Positions 45,298 through 53,844 of a stretch of DNA of 64,000 bases are shown here, in pieces. Source of the DNA: Pedobacter sp. Leaf170 (GTDB lineage: Bacteria; Bacteroidota; Bacteroidia; Sphingobacteriales; Sphingobacteriaceae). The stretch's first letter is position 1. Each line of letters begins with the position of its first letter. The stretch lies in assembly GCF_920984665.1 (NCBI RefSeq), contig NZ_CAKLBP010000004.1, positions 248,001 to 312,000 of the forward strand, in the 5' to 3' direction. Both the position numbers and the translations under genes were made by a program. The notes under the pieces were generated by a model that saw only the letters and a program-made list of their open reading frames with translations, was not told where the DNA came from and made no database searches.

Positions 45298-45648
45298 ATG
45301 GTTATCACAATATTAAAATCGAAAATACACCGTGTTAGGGTTACACAAGCCGAATTAAATTATGTTGGCAGTATAACGATTGATGAAGATTTAATGGATG
45401 CAGCGAATATTATCGCTAACGAGAAAGTTCAGATTGTTAATAATAATAATGGTGCTCGTTTCGAAACTTATGTTATAAAAGGCGAACGCGGCACAGGTAC
45501 AATTTGTTTAAATGGTGCAACGGCCCGGTTAGCACAACTTGGAGATGTACTTATTATTATGTCTTACGGTTCTTTACCAATTGATGAAGCAAAAAAGTAC
45601 AATCCTATTTTGGTTTTTCCTGATGATAACAACCATCTGCTAAAATAA
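45298..45648 (+). CDS. panD: aspartate 1-decarboxylase proenzyme
   Basis: Makes beta-alanine from aspartate for pantothenate synthesis. It is 116 residues, the usual size. The self-cleavage site is Gly24-Ser25 in NYVGSITID, the serine becoming the pyruvoyl cofactor; [17 protein letters not shown] and IMSYG are conserved. It completes the local panC-panD pair; panB is not in the window. The next gene begins 5 bp after the stop and is likely cotranscribed. Confidence 0.96.
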   Translation: MVITILKSKIHRVRVTQAELNYVGSITIDEDLMDAANIIANEKVQIVNNNNGARFETYVIKGERGTGTICLNGATARLAQLGDVLIIMSYGSLPIDEAKKYNPILVFPDDNNHLLK

Positions 45649-45653
45649 ATGAT

Positions 45654-46646
45654 TTGATACTCGACCTAAAGACAGCATTAAAATATATCATCCTGTTTTT
45701 AATAGGTGTAGGAGTTCTATATTTAGCTTTTAAAGGTCAGGATTTAGCCAAAATATGGCAGGAAATTAAAACTGCTAATATTTTTTGGATTTTCATTTCA
45801 GCGTTTACCGTGTGGATAGCTAATTTTTTAAGGGCACTTAGATGGCAAATGCTGTTTCAATCCATCGATTACAAAGTAACTTTAAAAAATGCTTATCACA
45901 GCCTAATGATAGGCTATCTTGCAAACCTTGCGATACCAAGGTTCGGAGAAATCGGGAGATGTTCAATTATTAGCAAAACCCATAGTGTTCCAATGTTTTC
46001 ATCCATCGGAACCGTAATTACAGAAAGACTTTTTGATATTTTAGCTTTATTTCTAAGCGCATTAATTGTGTTAATATTTCAGTATAATCTAATTTCCAAT
46101 TTTCTTCACGAAAATATTTATCAGTCCATAGCAAACAGAATTTCCTCATTAAATTACTTTTGGATTATCGTAACTGCTTTAGCATTTATTCTTGTTGTAA
46201 TTGTTCTGATATATTTTTTAAGACAAAAATTCAACACAAAATTTTTAAAAATTATTGTCGGCTTACGTCAAGGATTTAGTTCATACGGAAAACTTCAGCA
46301 AAAAGCATTATTTCTTTTTTATACAATAGCCATCTGGCTGTGTTACTTTGTTTCGATGTATGCTTGCTTTTTTGCACTCGAAGAAACTTCAACACTACCT
46401 GTTAATGCTGCTTTTACGGCGATGGTATTTTCCGGTTTCGCAATGGTTGCTCCCGTTCAGGGTGGTATTGGTGTATTCCATTGGATGGTTGCACAATCTT
46501 TAGTGCTTTATAATTTGCCGTTTAAAGATGGCTTAGCTTATGCAACCATTATTCATTCATCACAATTGCTCTTAACACTCTTATTAGGAACCTTAAGTTT
46601 ATTAGCGGTTTTTATGGTCAAGAGGAATACACCTGAAGAAAGATAA
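45654..46646 (+). CDS. LPG synthase TM-region/UPF0104 membrane protein
   Basis: A 330-residue inner-membrane protein with about eight hydrophobic helices. NFLRALRWQMLFQSI, YLANLAIPRFGEIGRCSIIS, FSGFAMVAPVQGGIGVFHWM and HSSQLLLTLLLGTLS are the recognisable UPF0104/YbhN/AglD-type segments, the transmembrane half of lysylphosphatidylglycerol synthases without the catalytic domain. It is probably a lipid-handling or flippase-like protein, unproven. The start is TTG at 45654; an ATG at 45649 runs into a stop. A terminator lies at 46684. Confidence 0.85.
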   Translation: MILDLKTALKYIILFLIGVGVLYLAFKGQDLAKIWQEIKTANIFWIFISAFTVWIANFLRALRWQMLFQSIDYKVTLKNAYHSLMIGYLANLAIPRFGEIGRCSIISKTHSVPMFSSIGTVITERLFDILALFLSALIVLIFQYNLISNFLHENIYQSIANRISSLNYFWIIVTALAFILVVIVLIYFLRQKFNTKFLKIIVGLRQGFSSYGKLQQKALFLFYTIAIWLCYFVSMYACFFALEETSTLPVNAAFTAMVFSGFAMVAPVQGGIGVFHWMVAQSLVLYNLPFKDGLAYATIIHSSQLLLTLLLGTLSLLAVFMVKRNTPEER

Positions 46647-46683
46647 TTATATTTTATCTGTTTCACAGCTTCTCCTCATAAAT

Positions 46684-46708
46684 AATACTATGCAACCATA
46701 GTATTTTT
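46684..46708 (+). terminator. terminator of the panD/UPF0104 operon
   Basis: AATACTATG / CATAGTATT, a 9-bp stem with a CAAC loop, followed by T4-5. Confidence 0.7.
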
Positions 46709-46757
46709 GAACTATAAACCCTACATTTGAATTACTAACCTTTTATAGATAAATGTT

Positions 46758-47897
46758 ATGCATTTCGAATTAAATGAAGAACAATTAATGATACAACAGG
46801 CTGCCCGCGATTTTGCGCAGCAAGAATTAAAGCCTGGAGTTATAGAACGAGATGAACACCAAAAATTCCCGACAGAACAAGTTAAAAAACTTGGTGAATT
46901 GGGTTTTTTAGGGATGATGGTTGATCCAAAATATAATGGAAGCGGTTTGGACGCAATTTCCTACGTTTTAGTAATGGAAGAGCTATCAAAAATCGATGCT
47001 TCTGCATCTGTTGTAGTTTCTGTTAATAATTCACTGGTTTGTTACGGCCTTGAAGCCTACGGTAGCGAAGAACAGAAAGAAAAATACCTTAAACCTTTAG
47101 CATCCGGAGAGAAAATCGGAGCATTTTGCCTTTCTGAACCTGAAGCCGGATCTGATGCGACTTCTCAGCGAACAACTGCAGAAGATAAAGGCGATTACTA
47201 TTTGCTAAATGGAACTAAAAACTGGATTACCAATGGTGGCACCGCATCTACCTATTTAGTTATTGCCCAAACCCATCCCGAACTTAGGCATAAAGGTATT
47301 AACGCATTTATTGTAGAAAAAGGTGCCGAAGGATTTACAATTGGCCCTAAAGAAAATAAGCTGGGTATACGTGGCTCAGATACACATTCTTTAATGTTTA
47401 ATGATGTTAAGGTGCCTAAAGAAAATAGAATTGGCGAAGATGGTTTCGGGTTTAAATTTGCCATGAAAACTTTAGAAGGTGGCAGAATCGGAATTGCAGC
47501 GCAAGCTTTAGGCATTGCACAGGGTGCATTCGAATTGGCAACTCAATATGCAAAAGAACGTAAATCTTTTGGCAAGCCGATTTCAGAGCATCAGGCTATT
47601 GCCTTTAAACTTGCAGATATGGCTACACAAATTGAGGCTGCCCGATTATTGGTTTACAAAGCTGCGTGGCTTAAAGACCAGGGTTTACCATACACTCAAG
47701 CAGGTTCAATGGCAAAATTGTATGCTTCGAAAGTTGCTATGGATGTAACGGTAGAAGCCGTTCAGGTGCACGGCGGCTATGGCTTTGTGAAAGAATATCA
47801 CGTAGAACGATTAATGCGTGACGCAAAAATTACTCAGATTTACGAAGGAACTTCTGAAATTCAGAAAATGGTAATTTCAAGAGAAGTGATTAGATAG
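46758..47897 (+). CDS. acyl-CoA dehydrogenase (short-chain/butyryl-CoA type)
   Basis: A 379-residue FAD enzyme oxidising acyl-CoA at the alpha-beta bond. It has LGFLGMMVDPKYNGSGLD, the FAD-binding signature GAFCLSEPEAGSDATS, WITNGGTAS, and near the C-terminus QVHGGYGFVKEYHVERLMRD and IYEGTSEIQ with the catalytic Glu (first E of EGTSE). The layout matches mitochondrial-type short-chain dehydrogenases. The chain-length preference is inferred from overall similarity only. It is monocistronic. Confidence 0.93.
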   Translation: MHFELNEEQLMIQQAARDFAQQELKPGVIERDEHQKFPTEQVKKLGELGFLGMMVDPKYNGSGLDAISYVLVMEELSKIDASASVVVSVNNSLVCYGLEAYGSEEQKEKYLKPLASGEKIGAFCLSEPEAGSDATSQRTTAEDKGDYYLLNGTKNWITNGGTASTYLVIAQTHPELRHKGINAFIVEKGAEGFTIGPKENKLGIRGSDTHSLMFNDVKVPKENRIGEDGFGFKFAMKTLEGGRIGIAAQALGIAQGAFELATQYAKERKSFGKPISEHQAIAFKLADMATQIEAARLLVYKAAWLKDQGLPYTQAGSMAKLYASKVAMDVTVEAVQVHGGYGFVKEYHVERLMRDAKITQIYEGTSEIQKMVISREVIR

Positions 47898-47973
47898 CCT
47901 TAAGGGGAATGGAAGAAGAAAATGTAGATTAATGGAAAATGAGGGATATAAGATGGATAATGGAATTTCATTT

Positions 47974-48036
47974 GCCATCTTACATTTCCCCTCCTACCTC
48001 TTACATTTTCCATCTTACATTTTGCATCCTCACCTA
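47974..48036. repeat. heptanucleotide-phased array between the acyl-CoA dehydrogenase and holin-like genes
   Basis: Nine contiguous 7-mers: GCCATCT, TACATTT, CCCCTCC, TACCTCT, TACATTT, TCCATCT, TACATTT, TGCATCC, TCACCTA. TACATTT recurs three times and xCCATCT twice, always at multiples of 7. It reaches the stop codon of the holin-like gene. Confidence 0.6.
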
Positions 48037-48378
48037 TTCTTTCTCTCCTGCAATTGCACCGAATACTGCTTTAATCAACGCTACCACAATTGCTAAAAAT
48101 GCTGCAGCAAAAAAACCAGTTGTATTAAAAGAAGTCATCATGCTATCTACTAATAAAATCATTAGTACCGTTATAATGAAAGACATTAACCCAAGGGTAA
48201 GAAAATTAACCGGGAAGGTTAAAAGCCTTAAAATAAAACCGATGGTTGCATTTGCAAGTGCAATTAAAACTGCCGCTATAATTGCGCTTCCGTAACCATC
48301 AACAGTTACACCCGGAACAAGTTTTGCGCCAATAAAAACCGCTAATCCCATTAAAAGGATTTCAATAATTAGTCTCAT
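48034..48378 (-). CDS. phage-holin-4_2-family membrane protein
   Basis: A 114-residue protein with four hydrophobic helices: LIIEILLMGLAVFIGAKLVPGV, SAIIAAVLIALANATIGFIL, FLTLGLMSFIITVLMILLV and AAAFLAIVVALIKAVFGAI. PGVTVDGYGSA is characteristic of the holin superfamily IV / YvlD-type proteins. Despite the name the family is mostly chromosomal and of unknown role, and there is no other phage gene here. It is divergent from the 48397 lipoprotein gene with only 18 bp between the starts, so the promoters must overlap the coding regions. Confidence 0.88.
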   Translation of the reverse strand: MRLIIEILLMGLAVFIGAKLVPGVTVDGYGSAIIAAVLIALANATIGFILRLLTFPVNFLTLGLMSFIITVLMILLVDSMMTSFNTTGFFAAAFLAIVVALIKAVFGAIAGEKE

Positions 48379-48396
48379 AAAGTTTAATTTAGTAAA

Positions 48397-48825
48397 ATGT
48401 TAAAATCAATTAAATATTTGTTTTTTGCGTTGTTGGTTATAAATTTAACTTCTTGCACGAATACAAACAACAATATTGTTATTAAGTTTTCGCCAGATAG
48501 TAATTTAATTATCCTCAACAAAATAGATAAAAAAAGCATCTATCAGGTTAAAAACGATTTGAAACAAAATTTAGACTCATCAAATCTAGTTTCGGTGGTT
48601 TGCATACCAGACGAATTAGATAGTTTACAAGATGAAGAAACTATTTCAGGTAAATTAACACTTGCAGGCGACTCCTTAATTTTTGCACCTGATAAGCCTT
48701 TTCTAAAAGGAAAATCATATTTAGTTGAAAGCTATCTCGGTACATCTTTTGCAGATAGAAACAAACTATTTAAAGGCACAATAAAACATAATCTTAAGCC
48801 CCAAACTCAATTGCTGAAAAGATGA
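48397..48825 (+). CDS. small lipoprotein of unknown function
   Basis: A 142-residue protein with the lipobox LTSC (Cys at about residue 20) after MLKSIKYLFFALLVIN. The body is beta-rich with GKLTLAGDSLIFAPDKPFLKG, which hints at an Ig-like or carbohydrate-binding-type sandwich; this is weak. I do not recognise the family. A TAATTTAG close to the -7 consensus lies 4 nt before the ATG. It is followed after 121 bp by the rimP operon with its own promoter. Confidence 0.6.
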   Translation: MLKSIKYLFFALLVINLTSCTNTNNNIVIKFSPDSNLIILNKIDKKSIYQVKNDLKQNLDSSNLVSVVCIPDELDSLQDEETISGKLTLAGDSLIFAPDKPFLKGKSYLVESYLGTSFADRNKLFKGTIKHNLKPQTQLLKR

Positions 48826-48875
48826 TTTAAGATGTAAAATACTGTATAAGAGTTTGATTATTTCCAAAATAGTTG

Positions 48876-48883
48876 TACATTTG
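48876..48883 (+). promoter_or_regulatory. rimP-nusA promoter, -7 box TACATTTG with -33 TTTG
   Basis: TTTG at 48853-48856, a 19-nt spacer, then TACATTTG: a full Bacteroidetes consensus promoter. The predicted transcript start is about 48887-48890. Confidence 0.7.
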
Positions 48884-48902
48884 CATCGTAATCGAAGAAA
48901 AG

Positions 48903-48926
48903 AGAAGGGGACCATGTCCCCTTTTT
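48903..48926 (+). promoter_or_regulatory. leader hairpin with T-run before rimP, attenuator candidate
   Basis: AAGGGGAC (48905-48912) pairs with GTCCCCTT (48916-48923) around the loop CAT, followed by TTT. It sits about 15 nt after the predicted transcription start and 20 nt before the ATG. It has the form of an intrinsic terminator placed in the leader. Confidence 0.6.
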
Positions 48927-48946
48927 CTGTGAAATCAGGTTAAAAT

Positions 48947-49411
48947 ATGCAGGTAGAAAAGAGAGTTACAGCACTCGTAGAGGAAAAAATTGCAGACAGG
49001 CCGGAACTATTTTTGGTTGAAGTGAAAATGTTGCCAAACAATAAATTAATTATCCATGTTGATGGCGACCAGGGCATAAGCATACAGGATTGTGTAGCCA
49101 TTAGCAGGCATGTTGGTTTTCATCTCGAAGAAGAAAATACAATAGAGCAAGCTTACAATTTAGAAGTTTCATCTCCAGGTGTAGGCGAGCCATTAAAACT
49201 CATCCGCCAGTATAATAAAAACATTGGCCGTTCGGTTGGAATTAAACTTAAAGACGGACAAAAGAAAGAGGGTAAGCTTTTATCGGTTACAGAGAATGAA
49301 TTACTGATTGAAGAATCGGTTAAACAAAAAGGCAAAAAAGCGGTTTCAGTAGAAACAACTGTTCCGTTTAATGATATAATAGAAACAAGTGTGTTAATTT
49401 CATTTAAGTAA
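48947..49411 (+). CDS. rimP: ribosome maturation factor RimP
   Basis: A 154-residue 30S assembly factor with two alpha/beta domains. PELFLVEVKMLPNNKLIIHVDGDQGI and CVAISRHVGFHLEEENTIEQAYNLEVSSPG (the last four residues are the highly conserved SSPG) form domain 1, and IGRSVGIKLKDGQKKEGKL with the SH3-like end forms domain 2. It is the first gene of the rimP-nusA-infB operon order common in bacteria; nusA starts 2 bp after its stop. It is preceded by the candidate attenuator at 48903. Confidence 0.95.
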   Translation: MQVEKRVTALVEEKIADRPELFLVEVKMLPNNKLIIHVDGDQGISIQDCVAISRHVGFHLEEENTIEQAYNLEVSSPGVGEPLKLIRQYNKNIGRSVGIKLKDGQKKEGKLLSVTENELLIEESVKQKGKKAVSVETTVPFNDIIETSVLISFK

Positions 49412-49413
49412 AA

Positions 49414-50658
49414 ATGAGTACTACAACAATTAATTTAATTGACTCTTTTCAGGAGTTTAAAGATTTCAAAAATATAGATCGCCCAACGGTGATTAGTGTG
49501 TTGGAAGAAGTTTTTCGTAGCATGTTACGTAAAAAATACGGAACAGACGAAAACTGTGACGTGATTGTGAATCCAGATAATGGGGATTTAGAAATCTGGA
49601 GAACGAGAAAGGTGATGGAGGATGGATTTTCTGAAGATGATGATTTAGAAATTGAACTTGCAGAAGTTTCTAAACTTGATAGTACTTTAGAGGTTGGTGA
49701 TGATTACATTGAACAAATTACCTTAGAGAGTTTTGGTCGCAGAGCAATTTTAGCCGCTCGCCAAACATTAGTTTCTAAAGTTTTAGAATTAGAGAAAGAC
49801 GAAATTTTCAAGAAATATAAAGATCGCGTTGGCGAAATTATTACAGGTGAGGTTTACCAGGTTTGGAAAAAAGAAACTTTAGTTTTGGATGATGAAGGCA
49901 ACGAACTTTTGATGCCGAAAACTGAGCAAATTCCTGCAGATTATTTCAAAAAAGGAGATTCTGTAAGAGCAGTAATTTCTAAAGTAGAAATGATTAACGC
50001 TAACCCGAAAATTATTATTTCAAGAACAGCACCAGAATTTTTGCAACGTTTATTTGAGCAAGAAGTTCCGGAAATTTTTGACGGCTTAATTACCATCAAG
50101 AAAATTGTTCGCGAACCGGGAGAACGTGCTAAAGTGGCTGTAGAATCGTATGACGACCGTATTGACCCGGTTGGAGCATGCGTGGGCATGAAAGGTTCAC
50201 GTATTCACGGTATCGTTCGCGAATTGAAAAACGAAAATATTGACGTAATCAATTTCACAAATAACATTTCATTATATATTACCCGTGCTTTAAGCCCGGC
50301 AAAAATTACCTCTATTAAATTAGATGATGAAACTAAACATGCATCTGTTTACTTAAAACCAGACCAGGTTTCATTGGCAATTGGCCGTGGCGGACACAAC
50401 ATTAAATTAGCCGGCAAATTAAGCGGTTATGAAATTGATGTTTATCGCGAAGCAGGTGAAGAAAGTGATGAAGACGTTGATTTAGAAGAATTCTCAGATG
50501 AGATTGATAGCTGGATCATCGATGAATTAAAGGCTATCGGTTGCGATACCGCTAAAAGTGTATTAGCACTTACAGTGGAAGATTTGGTAAAACGCACCGA
50601 CTTAGAAGAAGAAACCATTAAGGAAGTGGTTCAGATTTTACAGTCAGAATTTGAATAA
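49414..50658 (+). CDS. nusA: transcription termination/antitermination factor NusA
   Basis: A 414-residue RNA polymerase-binding protein. It has an N-terminal domain (1-130), an S1 domain (GEIITGEVYQVWKK onward), then KH1 with SRTAPEFLQRLFEQEVPEI and EPGERAKVAVESYD, KH2 with GACVGMKGSRIHGIVREL and SLAIGRGGHNIKLAGKLSGY, then an acidic stretch (ESDEDVDLEEFSDE) and one helix-hairpin-helix (AIGCDTAKSVLALTVEDLVKRT). It lacks the two C-terminal repeats of E. coli NusA, normal for this phylum. Confidence 0.96.
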   Translation: MSTTTINLIDSFQEFKDFKNIDRPTVISVLEEVFRSMLRKKYGTDENCDVIVNPDNGDLEIWRTRKVMEDGFSEDDDLEIELAEVSKLDSTLEVGDDYIEQITLESFGRRAILAARQTLVSKVLELEKDEIFKKYKDRVGEIITGEVYQVWKKETLVLDDEGNELLMPKTEQIPADYFKKGDSVRAVISKVEMINANPKIIISRTAPEFLQRLFEQEVPEIFDGLITIKKIVREPGERAKVAVESYDDRIDPVGACVGMKGSRIHGIVRELKNENIDVINFTNNISLYITRALSPAKITSIKLDDETKHASVYLKPDQVSLAIGRGGHNIKLAGKLSGYEIDVYREAGEESDEDVDLEEFSDEIDSWIIDELKAIGCDTAKSVLALTVEDLVKRTDLEEETIKEVVQILQSEFE

Positions 50659-50682
50659 GTGGTGTAATTGCCAAATAAACAC

Positions 50683-50690
50683 TACTTTTG
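50683..50690 (+). promoter_or_regulatory. -7 box TACTTTTG of infB
   Basis: TAnnTTTG match between nusA and infB, 28 nt before the ATG. infB may thus also be transcribed on its own. Confidence 0.5.
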
Positions 50691-50709
50691 TATTAAAATA
50701 AAAAATAAC

Positions 50710-50714
50710 AGGAG
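50710..50714 (+). promoter_or_regulatory. Shine-Dalgarno-like AGGAG before infB
   Basis: AGGAG with only 4 nt to the ATG at 50719. Shine-Dalgarno sites are rare in this phylum and I see no comparable one before the other genes here. Confidence 0.4.
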
Positions 50715-50718
50715 CTAA

Positions 50719-53700
50719 ATGTCAGACGACAAACCAATCATTTTAATTAAAGCTATTAAAGAACTTAATATAGGCATGGGTACGGCCGTAGAGTTTTTAA
50801 ACAAAAAAGGGTTCTCAGCCGAGAAAAGCCCTATGTTTAAACTTTCGGGCGATATGTATGATGCCTTATTAAAAGAGTATCAGGGAGATAAGATCGTAAG
50901 AGAAGAAGCCAAACAAATAGTGATTGGTAAAATACGTCGTGACGAGCCTGAGACTGAAAAGCCAGCTGAAGCACCTAAAAAGAATACCGATTTCGAGAAA
51001 AATGAAGAGATTTTGATAAAAAATACTCAATCATTTGCACCGCCGGTAGAAAAGCCTAAAGCTGAGCCAGAGAAGGTTGAAGCACCTAAGGTGGAACAAC
51101 CTGCAGCTAAAGAAACTGTTGCGGAAACGAAGCAGGAAGAAAAAGCAGAAGACGGAAGTTTGCCAGGTGTAAAAATTGTAGGGAAAATCAATTTAAATGA
51201 TTTAAACTCAAAAACTCGCCCCGCTAAAAAAGAAGAGGCTCCGGTTGAAGCGCCAAAAGTTGAAACTGCTGCAAAGCCTGTTGTAGAAACTCCAAAGGTT
51301 GAAGAAAAACCAATTGAAGTTAAAAAAGAAGAAACACCAGTTGCACCGCCTGCACCTGTAGCGCCAGCCGCTACGGTTACAGCGCCAGAGCCAGTTAAAC
51401 CTGTTGATCAGCCTAAAGCAGAAGAAAAACCTGCTGAAATTAAGCCTGTCAGCAACGAGCCTGAAGTAATGAAAGCTCGTAGCGTAAAATTAACCGGTCC
51501 AAATATTATTGGTAAAATTGTTTTACCTACTACGCCCGATAGAAGAAACGGTCCTGTTGCATCATCTAGTGATAGCGAAGCCGCCAAACGTAAACGTAAG
51601 CGTAAAAAAACTCCGGGAGCTCCGGGTCAACCAGGTCAACATGGTGGTAATCCAGGGCAGCAAGGGCAAAACCCAGCTGGTCAGGGTGGTGCACCAGGAC
51701 AACCGCGTCAACCTTACCAAGGTAACAGACCGGCCGGAACACCATATCAGGGTAACAGACCTGCCGGACAAGGTGGAACTCCATATCAAGGAAACAGAAA
51801 TAACAACAGACCAGGTTTTCAAAATAGAAATGCTACACCAAGCGGACCTAAAGAAGAACCTACTGAGAAAGAAATTCAAGATCAAATCAAGGCTACTCTT
51901 GCTCGTTTAAGCGGTGCGGGTAAGTCTGGTAAATTTGCTCAACGTGCTAAGTTACGTCGTCAAAAACGTGATGATGTTGCGTTTTCAGCAGAAGAAGCAG
52001 CAAATGAGCTTGAATCTCAATCAAAAATATTAAAAGTAACAGAATTTGTTACGGCAAATGAATTGGCGAGCATGATGGATGTTCCGGTGACAAAAATTAT
52101 CGGTACTTGTATGAGCCTCGGCATGTTCGTATCAATTAACCAGCGTTTAGATGCTGAAACTTTAACCATCGTTGCGGATGAGTTTGGTTACGAAATACAA
52201 TTTGTTAAACCAGATGAAGACGAAGAAAATGTAATTGAAGAAGTTGATAACGAGGCAGACTTGATTGAAAGAGCGCCGGTTGTTACAATCATGGGGCACG
52301 TCGATCACGGTAAAACCTCATTGCTGGATTATATCCGTAAAGCAAATGTTGTAGCTGGTGAGGCAGGTGGTATTACCCAGCACATTGGTGCCTACATGGT
52401 AACTACTCCTTCAGGCAAAAAAGTAACCTTCTTAGATACACCTGGTCACGAAGCTTTTACGGCGATGCGTGCTCGTGGTGCGAAAGTTGCAGATATTGCA
52501 ATTATTGTAGTTGCGGCGGATGACGCTGTGATGCCTCAAACTAAAGAAGCAATTAACCACGCACAAGCGGCTGGTGTTCCATTGGTTTTCGCTTTTACTA
52601 AAGTAGATAAACCGGGTGCTAATGCAGATAAAGTTCGTGAGCAATTATCAGTAATGAATATTTTAGTTGAAGATTGGGGTGGTAAATATCAATCACAAGA
52701 AATCTCAAGTAAAAGTGGTTTAAATGTTGATTTGCTTTTAGATAAAGTATTATTAGAAGCTGAATTATTAGAACTTAAAGCTAATCCTAACAAGAGAGCA
52801 ACAGGTTCGGTTATTGAATCAGCATTAGATAAAGGCCGCGGTATTGTAACTACTGTGTTGGTACAAGCGGGTACTTTAAGAGTGGGTGACCCGATTTTAG
52901 CTGGTAGCTATAGCGGACGTGTAAAAGCATTAACTAATGAGCGTGGACAAAAAGTTGAGTCGGCTGGTCCATCTCAACCCGTACAGGTATTAGGCATGCA
53001 AGGAGCGCCTACTGCTGGCGATAGATTTAATGCACTTGAAAGTGAAACTGAAGCACGTGATATTGCAAACAAACGCATGCAATTACAGCGTGAGCAAGGT
53101 TTACGTACGCAGAAACATATTACACTTGATGAGATTGGCCGTCGTTTAGCGATTGGAAACTTTAAAGAGCTTAACATCATCGTTAAGGGTGATGTGGATG
53201 GTTCGATTGAGGCCTTAGCCGATTCATTATTGAAATTATCGACTGAACAGATTCAAATTAACATTATTAGTAAAGGTGTTGGTCAGATTTCAGAATCTGA
53301 TGTATTGTTAGCTTCTGCTTCTGATGCGATTATTATTGGTTTCCAGGTTCGCCCATCAACTGGTGCACGTAAACTGGCAGAAGCTGAACAAATCGACATC
53401 CGTCTATATTCTATCATCTATGATGCAATCAACGAGATTAAATCTGCAATGGAAGGCATGTTAGACCCAGAATTTGAAGAGAAAATTGTGGCTAACGTAG
53501 AGATTCGTGAAACATTTAAAATTACTAAAGTTGGTACTATTGCAGGTTGTATGGTATTGGATGGTAAGATTACACGTAACAGCAAAATCCGCATCGTTAG
53601 AGATGGAGTTGTAATTTACACTGGTGAACTTGCTTCATTAAAACGCTTTAAAGACGATGTTAAGGAAGTTAATAAAGGATATGAGTGTGGTTTAAACATT

Positions 53701-53775
53701 CAAAACTTTAACAATATCGAAGTTGGAGATATTGTAGAGGCTTACGAACAAGTAGAAGTTGCAAGAAAGTTATAA
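50719..53775 (+). CDS. infB: translation initiation factor IF-2
   Basis: A 1018-residue GTPase placing initiator tRNA. After a winged N-terminal segment comes a long disordered region: Pro/Glu/Lys/Val-rich (about 75-265), then Gly/Gln/Pro/Asn-rich (293-375) with tandem [13 protein letters not shown] repeats. The G domain begins GHVDHGKTS at residues 526-534, with [13 protein letters not shown] (switch 1), DTPGHEAF and TKVDKPGAN. Domains II-IV follow to the end at ARKL. Size and domain order are normal for Bacteroidota; the repeat region is expected to vary between strains. A terminator is at 53791. Confidence 0.96.
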   Translation: MSDDKPIILIKAIKELNIGMGTAVEFLNKKGFSAEKSPMFKLSGDMYDALLKEYQGDKIVREEAKQIVIGKIRRDEPETEKPAEAPKKNTDFEKNEEILIKNTQSFAPPVEKPKAEPEKVEAPKVEQPAAKETVAETKQEEKAEDGSLPGVKIVGKINLNDLNSKTRPAKKEEAPVEAPKVETAAKPVVETPKVEEKPIEVKKEETPVAPPAPVAPAATVTAPEPVKPVDQPKAEEKPAEIKPVSNEPEVMKARSVKLTGPNIIGKIVLPTTPDRRNGPVASSSDSEAAKRKRKRKKTPGAPGQPGQHGGNPGQQGQNPAGQGGAPGQPRQPYQGNRPAGTPYQGNRPAGQGGTPYQGNRNNNRPGFQNRNATPSGPKEEPTEKEIQDQIKATLARLSGAGKSGKFAQRAKLRRQKRDDVAFSAEEAANELESQSKILKVTEFVTANELASMMDVPVTKIIGTCMSLGMFVSINQRLDAETLTIVADEFGYEIQFVKPDEDEENVIEEVDNEADLIERAPVVTIMGHVDHGKTSLLDYIRKANVVAGEAGGITQHIGAYMVTTPSGKKVTFLDTPGHEAFTAMRARGAKVADIAIIVVAADDAVMPQTKEAINHAQAAGVPLVFAFTKVDKPGANADKVREQLSVMNILVEDWGGKYQSQEISSKSGLNVDLLLDKVLLEAELLELKANPNKRATGSVIESALDKGRGIVTTVLVQAGTLRVGDPILAGSYSGRVKALTNERGQKVESAGPSQPVQVLGMQGAPTAGDRFNALESETEARDIANKRMQLQREQGLRTQKHITLDEIGRRLAIGNFKELNIIVKGDVDGSIEALADSLLKLSTEQIQINIISKGVGQISESDVLLASASDAIIIGFQVRPSTGARKLAEAEQIDIRLYSIIYDAINEIKSAMEGMLDPEFEEKIVANVEIRETFKITKVGTIAGCMVLDGKITRNSKIRIVRDGVVIYTGELASLKRFKDDVKEVNKGYECGLNIQNFNNIEVGDIVEAYEQVEVARKL

Positions 53776-53790
53776 TTAGAATTTCTTATA

Positions 53791-53827
53791 AACAAAGAAG
53801 CCCCGAAATTTTCGGGGCTTCTTTGTT
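53791..53827. terminator. bidirectional terminator between infB and cphA
   Basis: AACAAAGAAGCCCCGAAA pairs with its mirror half ending GGGGCTTCTTTGTT, a perfect stem of 17-18 bp. Confidence 0.9.
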
Positions 53828-53844
53828 CATGGCTTTTTGGCAAG

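Noticed and set aside
48034..48378. Prophage remnant, because of the holin family name
   Set aside because: The family is mostly chromosomal and no other phage gene is present in the window.
51509..51910. Frames overlapping the repeat part of infB on both strands
   Set aside because: These are by-products of the low-complexity coding repeat.
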